A stretch of DNA of 64,000 bases from Maricaulis sp. GTDB taxonomy: Bacteria > Pseudomonadota > Alphaproteobacteria > Caulobacterales > Maricaulaceae. Position numbers and translations under genes: made by a program. This document shows, piece after piece, positions 7,955-18,146 of the stretch. The notes beneath the pieces were generated by a model, which worked only from the letters and a program-made list of their open reading frames with translations, searched no databases and was not told where the DNA came from. The stretch spans positions 62,001-126,000 of the forward strand of contig JAEPND010000008.1 in assembly GCA_017643585.1 (NCBI GenBank). The letters are read 5' to 3'. The first letter of the stretch is position 1. The number at the start of each line of letters is the position of its first letter.

Positions 7955-9041
7955 TCGCGCCAGTGCGCGCAACGCCTTTGTGGAAGCCGCGGGCTGGGCC
8001 GGCGCCCGGATCGAGCCGCTCGCCGGGGATGCCAGCACACGAAGTTATTTCCGGGTCCGTGACAGTGATCGCCGGGCCATGCTGATGGATGCTCCGCCCG
8101 GGGCGGAAGCCCCGGCCTGTCCACCGGATGCCGGACCGGAAGAGCGCGCCGAGCTGGGCTATAACGCCGTCGCCCGCCTTGCCGGGCCCAATCTTGTCGC
8201 CTTTGCCGGTCTGGCCAGGGCCCTCAAGGCGCGCGGGTTCTCGACCCCGGACATCCATGCCAGCGATATCGACCAGGGCTTTCTGTTGATGGAAGATCTG
8301 GGCGATGATCTGTACGCGCGCATCATCCCGTCCGACTGGCATGAGGGCACGCTCTATTCCCATGCAGTTGATCTCCTGGCGGCGCTTTATCGCTGCAGCA
8401 TGCCTGCAGAGGTGGGCGTGGACGGCCGGACCTGGCCGCTCCAGGACTATGACGCCGTCGCGATGCGCGCAGAGACTGATCTCTTCCTTGACTGGTTCAT
8501 GGACCAGTATTCCGGGGTCACCCTGGACCAGCAGGCGCGCGATGACTGGAATGCGATCTGGGACAAGGCGTTTGCGCGTCTGGAGGCCTGTCCCAAGGGC
8601 ATTGTCCTGCGTGACTTCCATGCGGAAAACCTGATCTACCTGCCCGAACGCGAAGGTGAGGCCTGTGTCGGCTTGCTGGACTTCCAGGACGCGGTGATGG
8701 GGCATCCGGCCTATGACCTGGTTTCATTGCTTGAAGACGCGCGTCGTAATGTGGATCGCAAGCTCTCTGTGCCACTCAAGGCCCGCTTTGTCGCCAAGGC
8801 CGGGATTGAGGACAGTGCCGGATTCGACGCCAGCTATGCCGTGCTGGGCGCCCAGCGCAATGCCAAGATCCTGGGCATTTTTGTTCGTCTGGCCAAGCGT
8901 GATGGCAAGGAGAAGTATCTCGAAATGTTGCCGCACGTCGCACGCCTGTTTGTCGGCGACCTCCAGCACCCGGCATTGATGGACCTGCTGATGTGGACCA
9001 AGACGCACGCCGATGCCGTGTTCAAGGAAGCCCACAAATGA
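7941..9041 (+). CDS. amgK: AmgK-like N-acetylmuramate/N-acetylglucosamine anomeric kinase
   Basis: 366 residues with a TTG start at 7941 (GGGAGAGCAGAG upstream), overlapping tsaE. The fold is aminoglycoside phosphotransferase-like: LRDFHAENLIYLPE holds the Brenner-type catalytic Asp/Asn (HxDxxxxN-like, here DFHAEN), and LLDFQDAVMGHPAYDLVSLLEDARR is the metal-binding motif. In this family, a kinase placed directly before a MurU-type nucleotidyltransferase is AmgK, which phosphorylates C1 of MurNAc in the cell-wall recycling bypass to UDP-MurNAc (intrinsic fosfomycin tolerance in Pseudomonas and Caulobacter relatives). The assignment comes from family plus neighbour. Confidence 0.88.
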   Translation: MTTSDRASARNAFVEAAGWAGARIEPLAGDASTRSYFRVRDSDRRAMLMDAPPGAEAPACPPDAGPEERAELGYNAVARLAGPNLVAFAGLARALKARGFSTPDIHASDIDQGFLLMEDLGDDLYARIIPSDWHEGTLYSHAVDLLAALYRCSMPAEVGVDGRTWPLQDYDAVAMRAETDLFLDWFMDQYSGVTLDQQARDDWNAIWDKAFARLEACPKGIVLRDFHAENLIYLPEREGEACVGLLDFQDAVMGHPAYDLVSLLEDARRNVDRKLSVPLKARFVAKAGIEDSAGFDASYAVLGAQRNAKILGIFVRLAKRDGKEKYLEMLPHVARLFVGDLQHPALMDLLMWTKTHADAVFKEAHK

Positions 9042-9751
9042 TCAAGATCTGCACCGGCATGGCCCTCGCAGCGGGCCTGGGAACACGGATGCGTCCGCTG
9101 ACCAATGACCGGCCCAAGGCCCTGGTCGAGGTCGATGGGCGCACCTTGCTGGACTATGCGCTGGACCGGATGGCCCGGTCGGGTGTGCAGCGCGCGGTCG
9201 TCAATATCCATCATTTTGCCGAGCGCATGGAAGCGCACCTTGCTGCGCGCACGGGCGATCCCGAGATCATTATTTCCGACGAGCGTGATGAAGTGCTCGA
9301 AACCGGTGGCGGGGTGGTCAAGGCCCTGCCGCTCCTGGGCGAGGCGCCGGTCTTCATCACCAATATCGATGCCTTGTGGTTTGATCGGGGTGAGGCCGAG
9401 CTGGACCGCCTGCGGGCCGCCTGGGACCCGGACAGGATGGACGTGCTGTTGCTGCTGGCACCGCTGGAACAGACGCTGGGCTTTGACGGACCCGGAGATT
9501 TCTTCCTGGGCGAGGATGGCCGGGTGAGCTGGCGCGGCGATGCCGATCGCGCGCCCTTTGCCTATGCCGGCACACAGATCCATAACCCCGCCATCATGGC
9601 CGGTCGGCCCGAGGCTCGTTTCTCGATGGTCGAGGTCTGGAAGGAACTGGTACCGGCGGGCCGCGTCCACGGCGTCGTCATGGACAGTTTCTGGATGCAT
9701 GTCGGCGATCCCGGTGCCCGTGATGAGGCGGAGGCTCGAATTCGAGCTTGA
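9038..9751 (+). CDS. murU: MurU-like N-acetylmuramate-1-phosphate uridylyltransferase
   Basis: 237 residues from the ATG at 9038, sharing ATGA with amgK. It opens with the sugar-nucleotidyltransferase signature MALAAGLGTRMRPLTNDRPKALVEV (the glycine-rich G-x-G-T-x-M-x-P loop and the PKAL lysine). VFITNIDALW contains the metal-binding Asp, and the C terminus has DSFWMHVGDPGARDEAEA. Paired with AmgK it would turn MurNAc-1-phosphate into UDP-MurNAc. The general class (GT-A nucleotidyltransferase) is certain; the exact substrate is inferred from gene order. Confidence 0.88.
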   Translation: MIKICTGMALAAGLGTRMRPLTNDRPKALVEVDGRTLLDYALDRMARSGVQRAVVNIHHFAERMEAHLAARTGDPEIIISDERDEVLETGGGVVKALPLLGEAPVFITNIDALWFDRGEAELDRLRAAWDPDRMDVLLLLAPLEQTLGFDGPGDFFLGEDGRVSWRGDADRAPFAYAGTQIHNPAIMAGRPEARFSMVEVWKELVPAGRVHGVVMDSFWMHVGDPGARDEAEARIRA

Positions 9752-12700
9752 CGGTCCAGCTGTTCGATACGCCCTCTCCGCGGGTCTTCAATATCCCGCC
9801 CAGCACCGACTTCCTCTCGGCGGTCGTGGATACGCTGCGACAGGAGCTGGACGTCGAGGCAGATCCTGATGCGTTGACCCAGTGCCTGATCCTGGTGCCG
9901 ACGCGCCGGGCGGCCAAGGCGCTGGGTGACTCGTTTGCACGCAGCGCCGGCAGCGGTGTCGCGCTGCTGCCGATGATCCGGCCGCTGGGGGATATCGATG
10001 TCGACGATCCGCCGTTCGAGCCGGGAGAGCTGGCGGGTATCGCACCGCCCGCGGTGTCGCGCACGCGTCGTCTGTTTGAGCTCTCGCGTCTCATCCTGGC
10101 CAAGGAGACATCACTCGGTCGACCGATCGGCACGGCGGGCGCGCTGGCGCTGGCCCGCACGCTCGCGGAACTGCTCGATGACCTGGCCGATGAAGCGGTG
10201 ACCTCGCTGGACCTGCTGCGATCGGCCATCTCCGAACACCTGCCGGAGGACCGGCGCGAAGCGATTGAATTCCTGTCCATCATCGAACAGATCTGGCCGC
10301 AACGCCTTGCCGAACTGGGCTTGTCGGACCCGTCTGCGCGCCGCTCGCTGGTGCTCAATGCGCTGGCGGACCGCTGGCTGCAGCATCCACCGCATACGCC
10401 GGTCCTGGTCCTGGGCTCAACCGGGTCGATCCCGGCCGTGCGCCGGTTGATGGGCGTGGTTGCACGTCTGCCCAAGGGCGCCGTGGTGCTGCCCGGTCTG
10501 GACTGGGACGCCGATGATCATGCGTGGAGCAAGCTGGATGACGGACATCCCCAATGGGCCATGCGCGACTTCCTGCAGGAAAACGAGATTGACCGTGCCG
10601 CGGTGCTGGCCTGGCCTGGGGTCAAGGAGGAGGCCGCGGTCCGCGCCCGTCGCCGCCTGGTTGCCGAGGCCTTGCGTCCGGCCGAAGTGACGGATGAATG
10701 GCTCGCCCGTGTGAGACATCTGCGCGAGGTCAATGGCGAGGCCTTTTTTGACCAGGCTCTGGATGGCCTGTCGCTGGTCGAGTGTCCCGATCCGCTGACC
10801 GAGGCGCGGCTGTGTGCGCTCCTGCTCCGCGAAGTGCTCGAGCAGGAGGGCAAGACCGCCATCCTGGTGACCCCGGATCGCGCGCTGGCCCGGCGGGTCA
10901 GTGTGGAAATGCAGCGCTTTGGTGTGCGCGTGGATGATTCCGGTGGCACGGCTCTGCCGCAGACCCTGGCCGGGGCCTTCCTGGATCGCATTCTCGATAT
11001 AGTGAGCGACCCCGGCAGCGTGGTGGCCCAGACCGCTTTGTGGAGTTCGCCGCTCTATGCCATGGGCGGAGAGCGTGGCGAGGTGCATGTCCTGCTGCAG
11101 AAGTTCGAGGCCGATGCCCTGCGCGGGGTGCGGCCCGGTCCACGCCTCGACGACACGATCGCACGGCTCGACCGCGATCGCTCGGACCTGTTCCCGGACG
11201 ACCGCGAGCGTATCCGTGACATCCTGCAGCGTCAGGCCGCGGCCCAGCTTGAGTTGGAGGGGGCAAGCAGGCTTCCGGTCGCCGACTGGGCGCGCCTGCA
11301 TGCCGAGCTGGCCGAGGCACTGGCCGCGGACGCGCAACAGGTCGGTGCCTTGCGTCTCTGGCGCAGCGAGGGCGGGGAAATGGCGGCCGGCGTGCTGTCG
11401 GACCTGTTGACCCAGGGTGAGGTGCTGCCCGAGCTGAGCTTGCAGGAATATGTTGGTGTGTTCCGCGAACTGGTGTCGGCCCAGCGTATTCCGCCGGCCA
11501 CGGGGGTGCACCCGCGCCTGCAGATACTGGGGCCGATGGAAGCCCGTCTCGCCCGGGCGGATCGCGTTGTCCTTGCGGGACTGAATGAAGGGGTCTGGCC
11601 CACGGGAACAGGAGCTGATCCCTGGATGTCGCGCGGCATGCGCAACCAGGTCGGAATGGGCAGCGCCGAGAAACGCTATGGCCTGGCTGCGCATGACTTT
11701 GCCCAGCTGGCCGCTGCCGGCGAGGTCTTCATGACCCGTTCCACGCGTACTGAAGGTGCGCCAACCGTGGCTTCCCGCTGGATCTGGCGCTTGCAGACAC
11801 TGGTCCGCGGAGCGCTGGGGGAGCCTGGTGAGGCCCGGCTTGGCGGCGCGGATCATTACCGGCGCTGGGCCGGCGCGCTGGATCAGTGTGACCTGGCTCC
11901 GGCTCCGGCCAGCCCGCCTGCGCCCACACCGCCGGTGGAGGCCCGCCCGCGCGGCTTGTCGATCACCGAGATCCGGACCTGGGTTCGCGACCCCTATGCC
12001 ATCTATGCCCGTCACGTGCTCGGGCTTCGCCCGCTGGATCCGCCGGACATGGCGCCGGGCCCCCGCGAGCGCGGGACGGCCCTGCATGCGGTTCTGGAGC
12101 AGGCGATGGATGCATGGCGCGAGGCCTTGCCCTCCGATGCAGAGGCACAACTGGTCGCGCTCGCCGAACAGGAATTGCGCGCGGCGGGCATCGAGGAACA
12201 GGCGCTGGATGTCGAACTGAGACGGTTTGCCCGGGCCGCCGACTGGATCATCAAATGGGAAAGCCGGCGTCGGGACGAGGGGCACAGTATCGCTGCCATC
12301 GAGACGCGTGGCCGTATTGAGCTGGACGGTCCGGCCGGTCCCTGGGTATTGCGCGGACGCGCTGACCGTATTGATCGCCTCGCCGGGGGCGGTCTTGACG
12401 TCATCGACTACAAGTCCGGCAATCCGCCGACCGCCAAGATGGTCAATGCAGGGTTCGACCCGCAATTGCAGTTGACTGCAGCGATCATCGAGCAGGCGGG
12501 TGGCTTCGACGGGCTGGGCAAGGACAAGGTCGAGGCGCTCAGCTATGTGAAGATCTCCGGCAATAGCGAAGCCGGGAAACATACACGGATCGACGGGCGC
12601 CTGCCGGCATCGGAACTGGCCGGGCAGGCGCTGGATGACCTGCGGGACTGGATTGCGCGCTTCGATGACGCGGCCGAGCCCTATCTCTCGCAGCCACGTC

Positions 12701-12792
12701 GGCAGTACCGCAATGATTATGGCGATTTCGACCATCTGGCCCGGCGCGGCGAATGGGCCATCGCCCCGGGCAATGAGGGGGGCGAGGACTGA
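9748..12792 (+). CDS. addB: AddB subunit of the AddAB helicase-nuclease
   Basis: 1014 residues, with a TTG start overlapping murU's stop (TTGA). The size, the position immediately upstream of addA and the C-terminal PD-(D/E)XK nuclease motif (GRADRIDRLAGGGLDVIDYKSGN, near residue 870-890) identify it. With AddA it resects double-strand breaks up to Chi-like sites for RecA loading. The N terminus lacks an obvious P-loop, as is usual for the alphaproteobacterial AddB type. The stop shares its last base with the start of addA (TGATGG), so translation is coupled. Confidence 0.93.
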   Translation: MTVQLFDTPSPRVFNIPPSTDFLSAVVDTLRQELDVEADPDALTQCLILVPTRRAAKALGDSFARSAGSGVALLPMIRPLGDIDVDDPPFEPGELAGIAPPAVSRTRRLFELSRLILAKETSLGRPIGTAGALALARTLAELLDDLADEAVTSLDLLRSAISEHLPEDRREAIEFLSIIEQIWPQRLAELGLSDPSARRSLVLNALADRWLQHPPHTPVLVLGSTGSIPAVRRLMGVVARLPKGAVVLPGLDWDADDHAWSKLDDGHPQWAMRDFLQENEIDRAAVLAWPGVKEEAAVRARRRLVAEALRPAEVTDEWLARVRHLREVNGEAFFDQALDGLSLVECPDPLTEARLCALLLREVLEQEGKTAILVTPDRALARRVSVEMQRFGVRVDDSGGTALPQTLAGAFLDRILDIVSDPGSVVAQTALWSSPLYAMGGERGEVHVLLQKFEADALRGVRPGPRLDDTIARLDRDRSDLFPDDRERIRDILQRQAAAQLELEGASRLPVADWARLHAELAEALAADAQQVGALRLWRSEGGEMAAGVLSDLLTQGEVLPELSLQEYVGVFRELVSAQRIPPATGVHPRLQILGPMEARLARADRVVLAGLNEGVWPTGTGADPWMSRGMRNQVGMGSAEKRYGLAAHDFAQLAAAGEVFMTRSTRTEGAPTVASRWIWRLQTLVRGALGEPGEARLGGADHYRRWAGALDQCDLAPAPASPPAPTPPVEARPRGLSITEIRTWVRDPYAIYARHVLGLRPLDPPDMAPGPRERGTALHAVLEQAMDAWREALPSDAEAQLVALAEQELRAAGIEEQALDVELRRFARAADWIIKWESRRRDEGHSIAAIETRGRIELDGPAGPWVLRGRADRIDRLAGGGLDVIDYKSGNPPTAKMVNAGFDPQLQLTAAIIEQAGGFDGLGKDKVEALSYVKISGNSEAGKHTRIDGRLPASELAGQALDDLRDWIARFDDAAEPYLSQPRRQYRNDYGDFDHLARRGEWAIAPGNEGGED

Positions 12793-15700
12793 TGGCGGGG
12801 TTTGATCCGGTTATCGCCGCCTCCGCGAGTGAGGCCCAGCGCCAGGCTGCCGATCCGGCGGTCACGGTTTTCGTGGAGGCCAATGCCGGCTCGGGCAAGA
12901 CCCGTGTGCTGGTCGACCGCGTGGTCAACATCCTGCTCACCGATACCCCGCCCGACCGCATCCTCTGCGTGACCTACACCAAGGCGGCCGCCTCGGAGAT
13001 GAAGGACCGCCTGTTCGGTCGACTGGGCAAATGGTCCGTGCTGGACGATGACGACCTGAAAAAGGACCTGGCGGCCTTGGGGCAGACCGGGCTGGACAGC
13101 CGTCGCCTCGCATCGGCTCGGCGCCTGTTTGCGCGGGCGCTGGAAACGCCGGGCGGGCTGAGGATCCAGACCATCCATGCCTTTTGCGAAAACCTGTTGC
13201 GACGCTTCCCGCTGGAAGCCGGTGCCTTGCCCGGGTTCGAGACGCTCGACGATGCGGAAACGCGCGACCTGAGCGCGCGGGCGCAGGCCCGGGCGGCGCG
13301 GGCGCTGGATGAACCCGATCTCGACACCATCCTCGCCGCCGGCGGCGGCGATGCCTTTGCCGAGCTGGCGGACTGGGCACGCAGCCATCGCGACATCCTG
13401 CGCAACGCCGGGCAGCAGGGTGTGGAGACGGTCATCGAGAAGACCCGGGCCCGGTTGGGCATGGCCGCAGGCGAGACGCTGGCTGACTGCGCACGGGCCG
13501 GCTGGGACGCCGCCCCGCACGAGCAGCTCGCTGAGGCGGCCAGCCTGCTGGAGACCAGTTCCACCAATGACCAGAAGCAAGCCGACAAGCTGCGTCTGGC
13601 CCTGTCCGCGACCGACCCGCAAGCGGCCATCGAGGCCTATCTCACTGTTTTCCTGACCGGGAAGGGTGATCTGGCGGCCAATATCACTACAGCGACGATT
13701 GCGAAGGCGCATCCCTGGCTAGATCAGCTGTTTGGCAGCAACAAGCGTGGCTACGGGCCGGAAGCCGAGCGCATACTGGCAGTACGTGACCGGATGCGGG
13801 CTATCCGGCTGGCGATCGCCTCGGCATCGGCTACGCGATTCATGGTTGGCTATCTCGGTGCGCTGGACGATGAGATGCGTCAGCGTCGTGCGCTGGATTT
13901 TGATGATCTCATCCGGCTGGCCGGTGATCTGCTCAAGCCACAAAACGCCTTCTCGGGCTGGGTTGGCTACAAGCTGGACGGCGTGCTTACCCATGCTCTG
14001 GTGGATGAGGCGCAGGATACTTCTCCCCAGCAATGGGACATGCTGCGCGGCCTGACCGCCGAATTCTTCGCCGGAGAGGGCGCCCGCAGCGAGGAGAGAA
14101 CCCTGTTCGTCGTCGGTGACGAGAAGCAGTCCATCTATTCCTTCCAGGGCGCCGACCCCGAGATCTTTGTCAGCGAGGGCGACCGCATCGAGGCGCTGAC
14201 GGCTGAAACCGGACAGAATTTCCGCCGGCCGGGACTGGACGTTTCCTTCCGCTCTGCGAGGGAGATCCTCGAGGCGGTCGACCAGGCGTTCACAGCCCCC
14301 GACGCCGCCCCGGAGACCAAGTTCGTGGATGAGGGCGCCAGGCGGGCGTTCTCGAGATATCAAAGCCACCGTGCCGCGCGCACGGGCACGCCGGGTTGCG
14401 TCGAGATCTGGCCGGCCATTCCCAAGCCCGACACGGTGGAAGAAACCTCGATCTTCGATCCGGTCGACACGACGGCCAGCGGTTCTTCCCGCGATATCCT
14501 GGCTGGGCGGATCGCGGCTGAGATCCATGCCCTGTTGCAATGCGGGGACGGGGTCTGGCAGGAAACGCCCAGTGGATTTGAACGCCGCGCCGCGCGGCCG
14601 GCCGATATCGCGGTCCTTGTTGCCAAGCGCACGGGCGGATTTGTCGAGGAGCTGATCCGTCGCCTCAAGCTGCTCGGCGTGCCGGTGGCCGGCGCGGACC
14701 GGATGCTCCTGAAGGAACAGACGGCGATCAAGGACCTGCTCGCGCTGGGGCGGTTTGCGATCAATCCCGATGACGATCTGGCACTCGCCGAAAGTCTCAA
14801 ATCGCCCTTCTTCCAGGCCGCCGGTGACCCGGCCAGCCAGCTCGGGGATGATGACCTCTTCGCCCTGTCCCGGGACCGGCGGAGTGACCGCCGGGGCTGG
14901 CTCTGGCGGGCCCTGATGCGCAGCGAAGCCCCGCGGCTTGCCGAAGCCCGGGCGGTGCTGCTGGACTGGCGCAGCCGGGCCGACGGCATGGGTCTTTACG
15001 AACTTTATGCCGGCTTCCTCAACGGACGCAGCGCCACGGGCGAAAGCCGCTGGGTGCGCCTGTTTGCCCGGTTGAGCGAGGAAGCGCGCGATGCCGTGGA
15101 GGAATTCCTCAACCGGGCCCTGGAATTCGACCAGAACGAGGGCGGCTCCCTGGCCAAGTTCATCGCCCGGATCGCGGCGGACGAGACCGCCATCAAGCGT
15201 GAACAGGACAGTGGCAATGACCAGGTCCAGATCATGACGGTGCACGCCTCCAAGGGTCTGGAGCGCCCGATCATCATCCTGCCCGATACCACCCGCTCCC
15301 CGCTGACGGCGCGGGGGACGCGCATCTTCGCGGGTGAGGACGGTGAGATTTTCTGGTCCCGCAAGAAGGATCAGGATCCCGAACATGTGCAGGCCCTGCG
15401 CGCGCTGCAGGACGATCTTCGGCTGGCAGAGCACAAACGCCTGCTCTATGTGGCGCTGACCCGGGCGCGGGACCGCCTGATTGTATGTGGCTGGAAACAG
15501 GGGCGCGGTGCGGACGGCGAGATCGCGCCGGACAGCTGGTACCAGCTGCTGCAGGAGCGCTGGCAGGGTGAGTGCTGGACAGAGTTCGAGCAAAACCCAG
15601 ACGACACACAGCCGGCGCGGCGCTATGGCCCGGCACCGGTGGCAGCGGCACACGACACGGCGCAGGCTGCGGACGCGGTCACGCTGCCCGACTGGTGCCG

Positions 15701-16316
15701 CACGGACGCGCCTGCGGAAGGCGCCGCGTTTTCCAGCGCGACACCGTCCTCCCTGTTGGCGGACGGCGAAGACGATCCGGAAATCTATTCCCCGCTGGGC
15801 GAAGACCGCTCCTATCGCTTCCGTCGCGGTGAGGTGATCCACAAATTGCTGGAGACCCTGCCCGAACTGCCGCGCCCGGCCTGGCGCGATGCGGCCGAAC
15901 GATATGCTGGCGCGCAGTCAGACCTGGATGCGAAGACGCGCGACGTGCTGGTCGAGGAGACGCTGGGCATTCTCGACCATCCCGAATACGGCGCGCTGTT
16001 CGGCCCGGACAGCCAGGCCGAAGTGTCGCTGACCGGCATTGTCGGCGGGCAGATCGTACGCGGTCAGATCGACCGTCTTCTCGTGACCGATCACGATGTT
16101 CTGATCATCGATTACAAAACCAATCGGCCGCCGCCAAAAGCAGTGGAAGATGTGGCTCGCGTGTATCTCGGTCAGATGGCCTCTTACCGCAATCTGCTCA
16201 GGGAAATTTACGCTGGTAAAAGAGTGCGTTGTGCCTTGTTGTGGACAGATTCAGCTGACCTGATGGAGCTGCCGGATGGCTTGCTGGACACTGTCCTGCC
16301 GGGCAAGACGGCTTGA
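12792..16316 (+). CDS. addA: AddA subunit of the AddAB helicase-nuclease
   Basis: 1174 residues, a UvrD-like SF1A helicase fused to a RecB-like nuclease. Visible motifs: Walker A ANAGSGKTRVLVDR (about 34-47), motif Ia FTYTKAA-like VTYTKAAASEMKDRL, Walker B VDEAQDTSPQQWDM, motif III VGDEKQSIYSFQGADP, motif V VMTVHASKGLE-type QIMTVHASKGLERP, motif VI LLYVALTRARDRL. The C-terminal nuclease site is RGQIDRLLVTDHDVLIIDYKTNR. The ends match a full-length protein. It is preceded directly by addB and followed by trxA after about 80 bases. Confidence 0.95.
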   Translation: MAGFDPVIAASASEAQRQAADPAVTVFVEANAGSGKTRVLVDRVVNILLTDTPPDRILCVTYTKAAASEMKDRLFGRLGKWSVLDDDDLKKDLAALGQTGLDSRRLASARRLFARALETPGGLRIQTIHAFCENLLRRFPLEAGALPGFETLDDAETRDLSARAQARAARALDEPDLDTILAAGGGDAFAELADWARSHRDILRNAGQQGVETVIEKTRARLGMAAGETLADCARAGWDAAPHEQLAEAASLLETSSTNDQKQADKLRLALSATDPQAAIEAYLTVFLTGKGDLAANITTATIAKAHPWLDQLFGSNKRGYGPEAERILAVRDRMRAIRLAIASASATRFMVGYLGALDDEMRQRRALDFDDLIRLAGDLLKPQNAFSGWVGYKLDGVLTHALVDEAQDTSPQQWDMLRGLTAEFFAGEGARSEERTLFVVGDEKQSIYSFQGADPEIFVSEGDRIEALTAETGQNFRRPGLDVSFRSAREILEAVDQAFTAPDAAPETKFVDEGARRAFSRYQSHRAARTGTPGCVEIWPAIPKPDTVEETSIFDPVDTTASGSSRDILAGRIAAEIHALLQCGDGVWQETPSGFERRAARPADIAVLVAKRTGGFVEELIRRLKLLGVPVAGADRMLLKEQTAIKDLLALGRFAINPDDDLALAESLKSPFFQAAGDPASQLGDDDLFALSRDRRSDRRGWLWRALMRSEAPRLAEARAVLLDWRSRADGMGLYELYAGFLNGRSATGESRWVRLFARLSEEARDAVEEFLNRALEFDQNEGGSLAKFIARIAADETAIKREQDSGNDQVQIMTVHASKGLERPIIILPDTTRSPLTARGTRIFAGEDGEIFWSRKKDQDPEHVQALRALQDDLRLAEHKRLLYVALTRARDRLIVCGWKQGRGADGEIAPDSWYQLLQERWQGECWTEFEQNPDDTQPARRYGPAPVAAAHDTAQAADAVTLPDWCRTDAPAEGAAFSSATPSSLLADGEDDPEIYSPLGEDRSYRFRRGEVIHKLLETLPELPRPAWRDAAERYAGAQSDLDAKTRDVLVEETLGILDHPEYGALFGPDSQAEVSLTGIVGGQIVRGQIDRLLVTDHDVLIIDYKTNRPPPKAVEDVARVYLGQMASYRNLLREIYAGKRVRCALLWTDSADLMELPDGLLDTVLPGKTA

Positions 16317-16394
16317 CGAGTGGCGCGCGGGTCCTTACCTCACGCGCCATCGAAAGAGTCCCTAGCGACTCGTCCCGAACAAAGGAGTAAGCCC

Positions 16395-16718
16395 ATGGCG
16401 ACCAAAGCGGTCAGCGATGATTCCTTCGAAACCGACGTGCTCAATGCCAGCGGTCCGGTTCTCGTGGATTTCTGGGCAGAGTGGTGTGGCCCCTGCAAGC
16501 AGATCTCTCCGGCACTGGAAGAGATCGCTTCGGAGATGGCCGGTGAGATCACCATCGCCAAAGTAAACATTGATGATCACCCGATGACGCCGGGCAAATA
16601 CGGCGTGCGCGGTATCCCGACGCTGATGATCTTCAAGGACGGCCAGGTGGCCTCGACCAAGATCGGCGCCATGGCCAAGGGCAAGATCACCGAATGGGTC
16701 AAGGAAACGCTCGCCTAA
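16395..16718 (+). CDS. trxA: Thioredoxin
   Basis: 107 residues from the ATG at 16395, which has a textbook AAAGGAG site; a longer frame from 16320 is not needed. The redox motif WCGPCK places the active cysteines at 31 and 34, and the cis-proline region is [14 protein letters not shown]. It is a classic cytosolic thioredoxin-1. It follows addA and ends in a strong terminator. Confidence 0.97.
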   Translation: MATKAVSDDSFETDVLNASGPVLVDFWAEWCGPCKQISPALEEIASEMAGEITIAKVNIDDHPMTPGKYGVRGIPTLMIFKDGQVASTKIGAMAKGKITEWVKETLA

Positions 16719-16742
16719 GCGCGATACGCTTCCAATTGATCA

Positions 16743-16769
16743 GGGCCGCTCGTTTGAGCGGCCCTTTTT
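16743..16769 (+). terminator. Rho-independent terminator of trxA
   Basis: GGGCCGCTC (16743-16751) and GAGCGGCCC (16756-16764) form a 9-bp perfect stem with a GTTT loop, followed by a run of five T. It is placed 25 bases after the trxA stop. The convergent folC ends at 16785, just beyond it. Confidence 0.9.
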
Positions 16770-16784
16770 CTTTGGGTGGTCTGC

Positions 16785-18146
16785 CTAGCCTGGCGTCTTG
16801 TGCGGCGGGCATCCACCCAGGGCGAGCGCCTCGCCCGCCAGATAGAGCGATCCACCGATCAGGATACGGGGCGTCGGACTTTCCTTGACTGCGTCCTTCA
16901 AGGCGGGGATCAGCCCGCCGGCCGGTTCTGCGTGCAGTCCGACCTCCTTGCACAGATGCACCACATCATTGGCGTGCAGTGAGCCACCACGGCCTGCATT
17001 GAACTCCACCGCAATGAGTTTGCGGGCCAGACCGGCAAATTGCGAGGCCCAGGCCCGGACATCCTTGTTCGGCGAGAAGCCGGCAATGATTACCAGCGGG
17101 CGGTCTTCACGCTCATCCATGTCGGCAAAGGCATGGGCCAGTGCGATCGCGGCGGCTTCATTATGTCCGCCATCCAGCCACAGCTCGGCCCTGGCTTTCT
17201 GTGCAATCTCGCCCAGCGGGCCACCGGTAATCGCCTGCAGGCGGCCGGGCCAACGGGCCTGTTCGCTACCCTTGGCGACGGCTTCTTCCGGCCAGTCGAG
17301 CGCAGCGGCGCAGGCCGCAGCTGCGCCGGCGTTGAGCACCTGGTGTGGTCCTAGAAGACCGGGTGCAGGCAGATCCCAGACCCGGTTCTCATCCTCATAG
17401 ACCAGCCGGCCGTGTTGCGGATAGGCGCGGTAATCCTGGCCCCAGACCAGGGTCGGCGCACCGACCTTGCCCGCTTCTTCCAGCAGGGCGTCCCGCGCTT
17501 CCGGCTTCTGGTCGCCGATGATCATCGGAACACCCGGCTTGGCGATGCCGGCCTTTTCCCGGGCAATCATTTCCAGCTCGTCGCCGAGGAAGTCCTGGTG
17601 GTCGAGGCTGACCGGTGTGACGACCGTCAGCTCCGGCCGGGTAATCACATTGGTCGCGTCGAACCGGCCGCCCAGGCCCACTTCCAGGATCAGGCGGTCT
17701 GCCGGGTGCTCGCTGAACAGCAGGAAGGCGGCCGCGGTGGTGATCTCGAAAAACGTGATCGGTTCGCCGAAATTGGCCGCTTCGGCGCGGGCAAAGGCCT
17801 CGATCAGGGCGCGATCATCGACCGGCTTGCTGTTGAGCAGGATGCGTTCATTGAAATTGACCAGGTGCGGCGAGGTGTAGATGTGGACCTTCTCGCCCTT
17901 GGCGCGGGCCATCTCGGCCAAAAAGGCACAGGTCGAACCCTTGCCGTTCGTACCGGCCACGTGAATGGTCGGCGGCAGCTTGTCCTGTGGATTGCCGAGC
18001 GCCGTAAGCAGGCGCTGCAGGCGCCCGAGCGAGAGATCAATTTTCTTCGGGTGCAGTCGACCCAGGCGCTCAAGCGCGTCGTCAATCGCCTGACGGCGCG
18101 TGCTAATGGGAACCCCCGTCGCCGGACGCGGGGTCGGCGGGGACAT
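16785..18146 (-). CDS. folC: Bifunctional folylpolyglutamate synthase/dihydrofolate synthase
   Basis: 453 residues. The Mur-ligase-type P-loop is [14 protein letters not shown] (about 62-75), followed by [28 protein letters not shown] and [12 protein letters not shown], and the C-terminal [10 protein letters not shown]: the complete FolC set. It adds glutamate to dihydropteroate and folates. The start at 18146 overlaps the end of accD by 44 bases; this is long, and a start further in, just before [10 protein letters not shown], is possible but has no ordinary codon. It is the last gene of the trp-accD-folC operon. Confidence 0.94.
   Translation of the reverse strand: MSPPTPRPATGVPISTRRQAIDDALERLGRLHPKKIDLSLGRLQRLLTALGNPQDKLPPTIHVAGTNGKGSTCAFLAEMARAKGEKVHIYTSPHLVNFNERILLNSKPVDDRALIEAFARAEAANFGEPITFFEITTAAAFLLFSEHPADRLILEVGLGGRFDATNVITRPELTVVTPVSLDHQDFLGDELEMIAREKAGIAKPGVPMIIGDQKPEARDALLEEAGKVGAPTLVWGQDYRAYPQHGRLVYEDENRVWDLPAPGLLGPHQVLNAGAAAACAAALDWPEEAVAKGSEQARWPGRLQAITGGPLGEIAQKARAELWLDGGHNEAAAIALAHAFADMDEREDRPLVIIAGFSPNKDVRAWASQFAGLARKLIAVEFNAGRGGSLHANDVVHLCKEVGLHAEPAGGLIPALKDAVKESPTPRILIGGSLYLAGEALALGGCPPHKTPG

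Noticed and set aside
10417-12735. A 772-codon open frame on the minus strand, opposite addB
   Set aside because: It lies entirely opposite a conserved gene; its translation is rich in Gln, Arg and His with no family signature, as expected from the antisense frame of a high-GC gene. The same applies to the long minus frames at 2048-3979 and 13719-15842 and the plus frame 24675-26456 opposite rpsA.
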